Assembly: GCA_955651735.1 (NCBI GenBank)
Contig: CATPAM010000486.1
Span: 1-7,131 of the forward strand
Origin: Candidatus Acidiferrales bacterium
Lineage (GTDB): Bacteria > Acidobacteriota > Terriglobia > Acidiferrales > UBA7541
Direction of reading: 5' to 3'
Length of the DNA stretch: 7,131 nt
In this document: positions 6,682-7,131 of the stretch, piece by piece
Position numbering within the stretch: the first letter of the stretch is position 1
Layout of the letters: every line of letters begins with the position of its first letter
Translations under genes and position numbers: made by a program
The notes under the pieces: model-generated
Databases searched by the model: none
What the model saw: the letters and a program-made list of their open reading frames with translations, nothing else
Told to the model about the DNA's origin: nothing

Positions 6682-7131
6682 ATGCCTGAGCGTATCCCTG
6701 CAGCCCTTCAAGAAAAACTCACCAGGCGGTTGACGTTTTATCAGGACATCGGAATTCGGTTGTTTTATCGCGACCGCTATCCGCAGCAATTTGCCAATGT
6801 CACCGAGGAAATCCCTTTGCCGAAACCCGTGCTGAAAATGCAACCTGTAAAGCCAGTTGTTGAAACTCGCCCGACGCCGCCGAAATTCGATGTGTTTCCC
6901 GCCGCCTCAGGCCCCTCGCTGTTCGAAGCCATCAATAAAATCGCCGACGACACGCTCCTGAAGATTCAGACCGATCTCGGCGATTGCACTCGCTGCAAAC
7001 TCCATCGCGGCCGCACCAAGCTGGTCTTCGGCGATGGAAATCCCAAAGCCAAGCTCGTTTTCGTGGGCGAAGGCCCCGGCCGTGACGAAGACGCGCAAGG
7101 ATTGCCGTTCGTGGGACGAGCGGGGAAATTA
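6682..7131 (+). CDS. Family 4 uracil-DNA glycosylase (iron-sulfur type), 5' part; runs off the window
   Basis: Removes uracil from DNA produced by cytosine deamination or dUMP incorporation, starting base excision repair. The first 150 codons are present with no stop. Seen: an iron-sulfur cysteine pair in [11 protein letters not shown] (Cys102, Cys105), then [15 protein letters not shown] leading to motif [12 protein letters not shown] (129-140) and [10 protein letters not shown]. This is the family 4 pattern, with GEGPG as in the thermophile enzymes. The last two cluster cysteines and the final catalytic motif lie beyond the end. The first cysteine sits at residue 102, whereas compact family members have it near the N-terminus. 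The extra region begins with a helical, charged part (about 1-45) and continues as a proline- and lysine-rich linker (about 45-75). ATG 6682 lies four bases after the coaBC stop without a Shine-Dalgarno, suggesting operon membership with re-initiation. Confidence 0.9.
   Translation, partial: MPERIPAALQEKLTRRLTFYQDIGIRLFYRDRYPQQFANVTEEIPLPKPVLKMQPVKPVVETRPTPPKFDVFPAASGPSLFEAINKIADDTLLKIQTDLGDCTRCKLHRGRTKLVFGDGNPKAKLVFVGEGPGRDEDAQGLPFVGRAGKL

Noticed and set aside
4518..6683. A 721-codon open frame on the minus strand covering gmk, rpoZ and coaBC
   Set aside because: It lies antisense to three clearly conserved genes and their spacer, its translation is rich in His, Arg and Gly with no recognisable domain, and long antisense open frames are expected in GC-rich coding DNA.
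1..7131. Search for mobile elements, CRISPR repeats, tRNA or rRNA genes, toxin-antitoxin pairs or defence genes
   Set aside because: I saw no transposase, terminal repeats, spaced direct repeats, tRNA-like ends or toxin-sized paired frames. All coding space is taken by core housekeeping genes, so I cannot support a previously undescribed system here.

Overview
The window is an ordinary-looking, gene-dense, all-plus-strand stretch of a GC-rich bacterial chromosome. Eight protein-coding genes are visible: the 3' part of rpoN, rapZ, an MsbA-type ABC exporter, yicC, gmk, rpoZ, coaBC and the 5' part of a family 4 uracil-DNA glycosylase. The style of the RpoN tail and of the omega subunit, the exporter-yicC-gmk-rpoZ-coaBC order and the GC-rich codon use together suggest an acidobacterium (Acidobacteriota, possibly Terriglobia). 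That assignment is an inference from memory of family sequences, not a computed placement.

Layout. Bases 2-661 encode the C-terminal DNA-binding part of sigma-54, but the reading frame carries an in-frame TAA at 53-55. Thirteen bases later comes rapZ (GTG start). The intervening hpf and ptsN genes known from proteobacterial rpoN operons are absent. Bases 1551-1657 hold a good sigma-70 type promoter (TTGACA, 17-bp spacer, TAGCGT) and a purine-rich ribosome site ahead of a GTG at 1658, which I take as the true start of the ABC exporter. The exporter, yicC and gmk are joined by two 4-base ATGA overlaps. rpoZ starts immediately after the gmk stop behind a strong GGAGGG site. A 93-base gap containing a compact GC-rich palindrome separates rpoZ from coaBC. 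Four bases after coaBC a uracil-DNA glycosylase begins and runs off the window.

How the genes fit together. The first block is transcription and nucleotide-signal control (sigma-54, RapZ). The second is a housekeeping operon joining envelope lipid export, RNA turnover (YicC), GTP-precursor supply (guanylate kinase), the RNA polymerase omega subunit, coenzyme A synthesis and uracil removal from DNA. The yicC-gmk-rpoZ-coaBC core is a widely conserved bacterial neighbourhood.

I found no mobile element, CRISPR array, RNA gene or evident novel system. The observations most worth checking are the nonsense codon in rpoN, the internal promoter that redefines the exporter start, and the rpoZ-coaBC palindrome. 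There is no gene-free stretch longer than 300 bases.
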